From the NCBI GenBank assembly GCA_027063305.1, contig JAMORY010000025.1, forward strand, positions 53,753 to 117,752: DNA of 64,000 bases, in the 5' to 3' direction. The notes beneath the pieces were generated by a model. The model worked only from the letters and a program-made list of their open reading frames with translations. It ran no database searches and was not told the DNA's origin. Made by a program: the position numbers and the translations under genes. Shown in pieces: positions 63,531 through 64,000 of the stretch. The stretch comes from Sulfurovum sp. GTDB taxonomy: Bacteria > Campylobacterota > Campylobacteria > Campylobacterales > Sulfurovaceae. Within the stretch, counting starts at the first letter, position 1, and every line of letters starts with the position of its first letter.

Positions 63531-64000
63531 TTGAAACTGGTACATCATAATAGACGCAGCCACCGCCACATTGAAACTCTTAATTCCCTCTTCCATCTCA
63601 ATGGTCACCACTTCATCACACAGTGCCAAGATATCATCGCTGATACCGAGTTGCTCGTGCCCCATCAGCAGTACCCATTTTTGCGGTACTTTTACTTGTG
63701 AGAGTGGAGTGGAGTCGGGGGTGACCTCGGCAGCGAAGATGCGGTAGCCCTGGGTTTTGAGTGCGGTTATCGTCTCTTTAATATCCCCATAGCAGTGGTA
63801 GTGCAGTTTGCTGATGTGCCCCATGCTTACCCGTACGGCACGGCGGCTGTAGGGATGCGGTCCCTGTTTGGGAACGAGGTAGCTCTTTACTCCCAGTGCG
63901 GCGGCACTTCTTGCAATGGCACCGATGTTGTCCGAGTTACTGATCTCGGTAAGCATCAAAATGTGATCATCCAGTGCTTCTAACGGCGTTTCTTCAGGAC
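63513..64000 (-). CDS. TrmH/SpoU-family RNA methyltransferase, 5' end outside window
   Basis: The reading frame is open to the last base of the window, so the start lies beyond. The 162 visible residues are the SPOUT catalytic domain: SNSDNIGAIARSAAALGV (motif 1), VLLMGHEQLGISDDIL (motif 2) and EGIKSFNVAVAASIMMYQF (motif 3). This is a 2'-O-ribose methyltransferase of tRNA or rRNA; which of TrmH, RlmB or another cannot be told from the part seen. The stop and last residues come from the CCTCACT tandem repeat. Confidence 0.88.
   Translation of the reverse strand, partial: PEETPLEALDDHILMLTEISNSDNIGAIARSAAALGVKSYLVPKQGPHPYSRRAVRVSMGHISKLHYHCYGDIKETITALKTQGYRIFAAEVTPDSTPLSQVKVPQKWVLLMGHEQLGISDDILALCDEVVTIEMEEGIKSFNVAVAASIMMYQFQVRSEE

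Overview
The window looks like chromosome of a free-living, respiring Campylobacterota bacterium, probably a Sulfurovum- or Sulfurimonas-like lineage. This is inferred from gene content, because there is no rRNA in the window. The main signs are the run aroB, mscS-type channel, mtaB, FtsH-like ATPase (an order I know from Helicobacter and Campylobacter), a fused CcsB-CcsA cytochrome c assembly protein, a MagIII-type glycosylase, a BioV-type esterase, SpeA with carboxynorspermidine dehydrogenase, and several nitrate-sensor (NIT) and histidine kinase proteins with the same HQW[RK]QPL phosphoacceptor box. I saw no tRNA, rRNA, CRISPR array or intact mobile element.

Layout. 0-9.4 kb is a dense plus-strand block: a TrkA-like fragment, a histidine kinase, aroB, a mechanosensitive channel, mtaB, an FtsH-like ATPase, bioV, a Nudix hydrolase and MagIII, most of them overlapping or nearly so. 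9.4-21.4 kb carries an AI-2E family permease, a short-chain dehydrogenase, polA, a MASE1 histidine kinase, ccsBA and a coiled-coil exported protein. 21.4-24.7 kb on the minus strand holds a SUV3-like RNA helicase and a small protein. 24.8-27.6 kb is a small stress-like cluster (YfdX-like, HdeD-like) around a Crp/Fnr-type regulator gene that is broken by frameshifts. 27.6-33.3 kb is a transporter stretch (two APC permeases, EI24, ClC). 33.4-38.4 kb is the most accessory part: a MORN-2 repeat protein, two secreted lipoproteins of which one has a GH114 domain, an IS21 remnant and a degenerate receiver domain.

38.4-50.3 kb is mostly minus strand: DUF2461, YdcF, carboxynorspermidine dehydrogenase, a hemerythrin-NIT-GGDEF diguanylate cyclase, an AEC transporter, an aminotransferase, DUF481, cysE and speA. 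50.4-53.8 kb is a four-gene Mla-type lipid transport operon. 54-59 kb has a periplasmic RNase T2, a PIF1-like helicase, a NIT-PAS histidine kinase and a lipid-kinase-like protein. 59.3-64 kb has purL and purH, separated by a repeat-rich spacer, and a TrmH-family methyltransferase that runs off the end.

How the genes fit together. Much of the content is core metabolism: aromatic amino acids, biotin, purines, cysteine, spermidine by the carboxyspermidine route, and c-type cytochrome assembly. Envelope lipid transport and repair functions are also present. Four sensor proteins (three histidine kinases and one cyclase) have no response regulator beside them. The best candidates for something undescribed are the GH114 lipoprotein with its translationally coupled partner, the broken Crp/Fnr locus with its retained operator-like palindromes, and the FtsH-like protein that has lost its zinc protease motif. 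None of these is proof of a new system.
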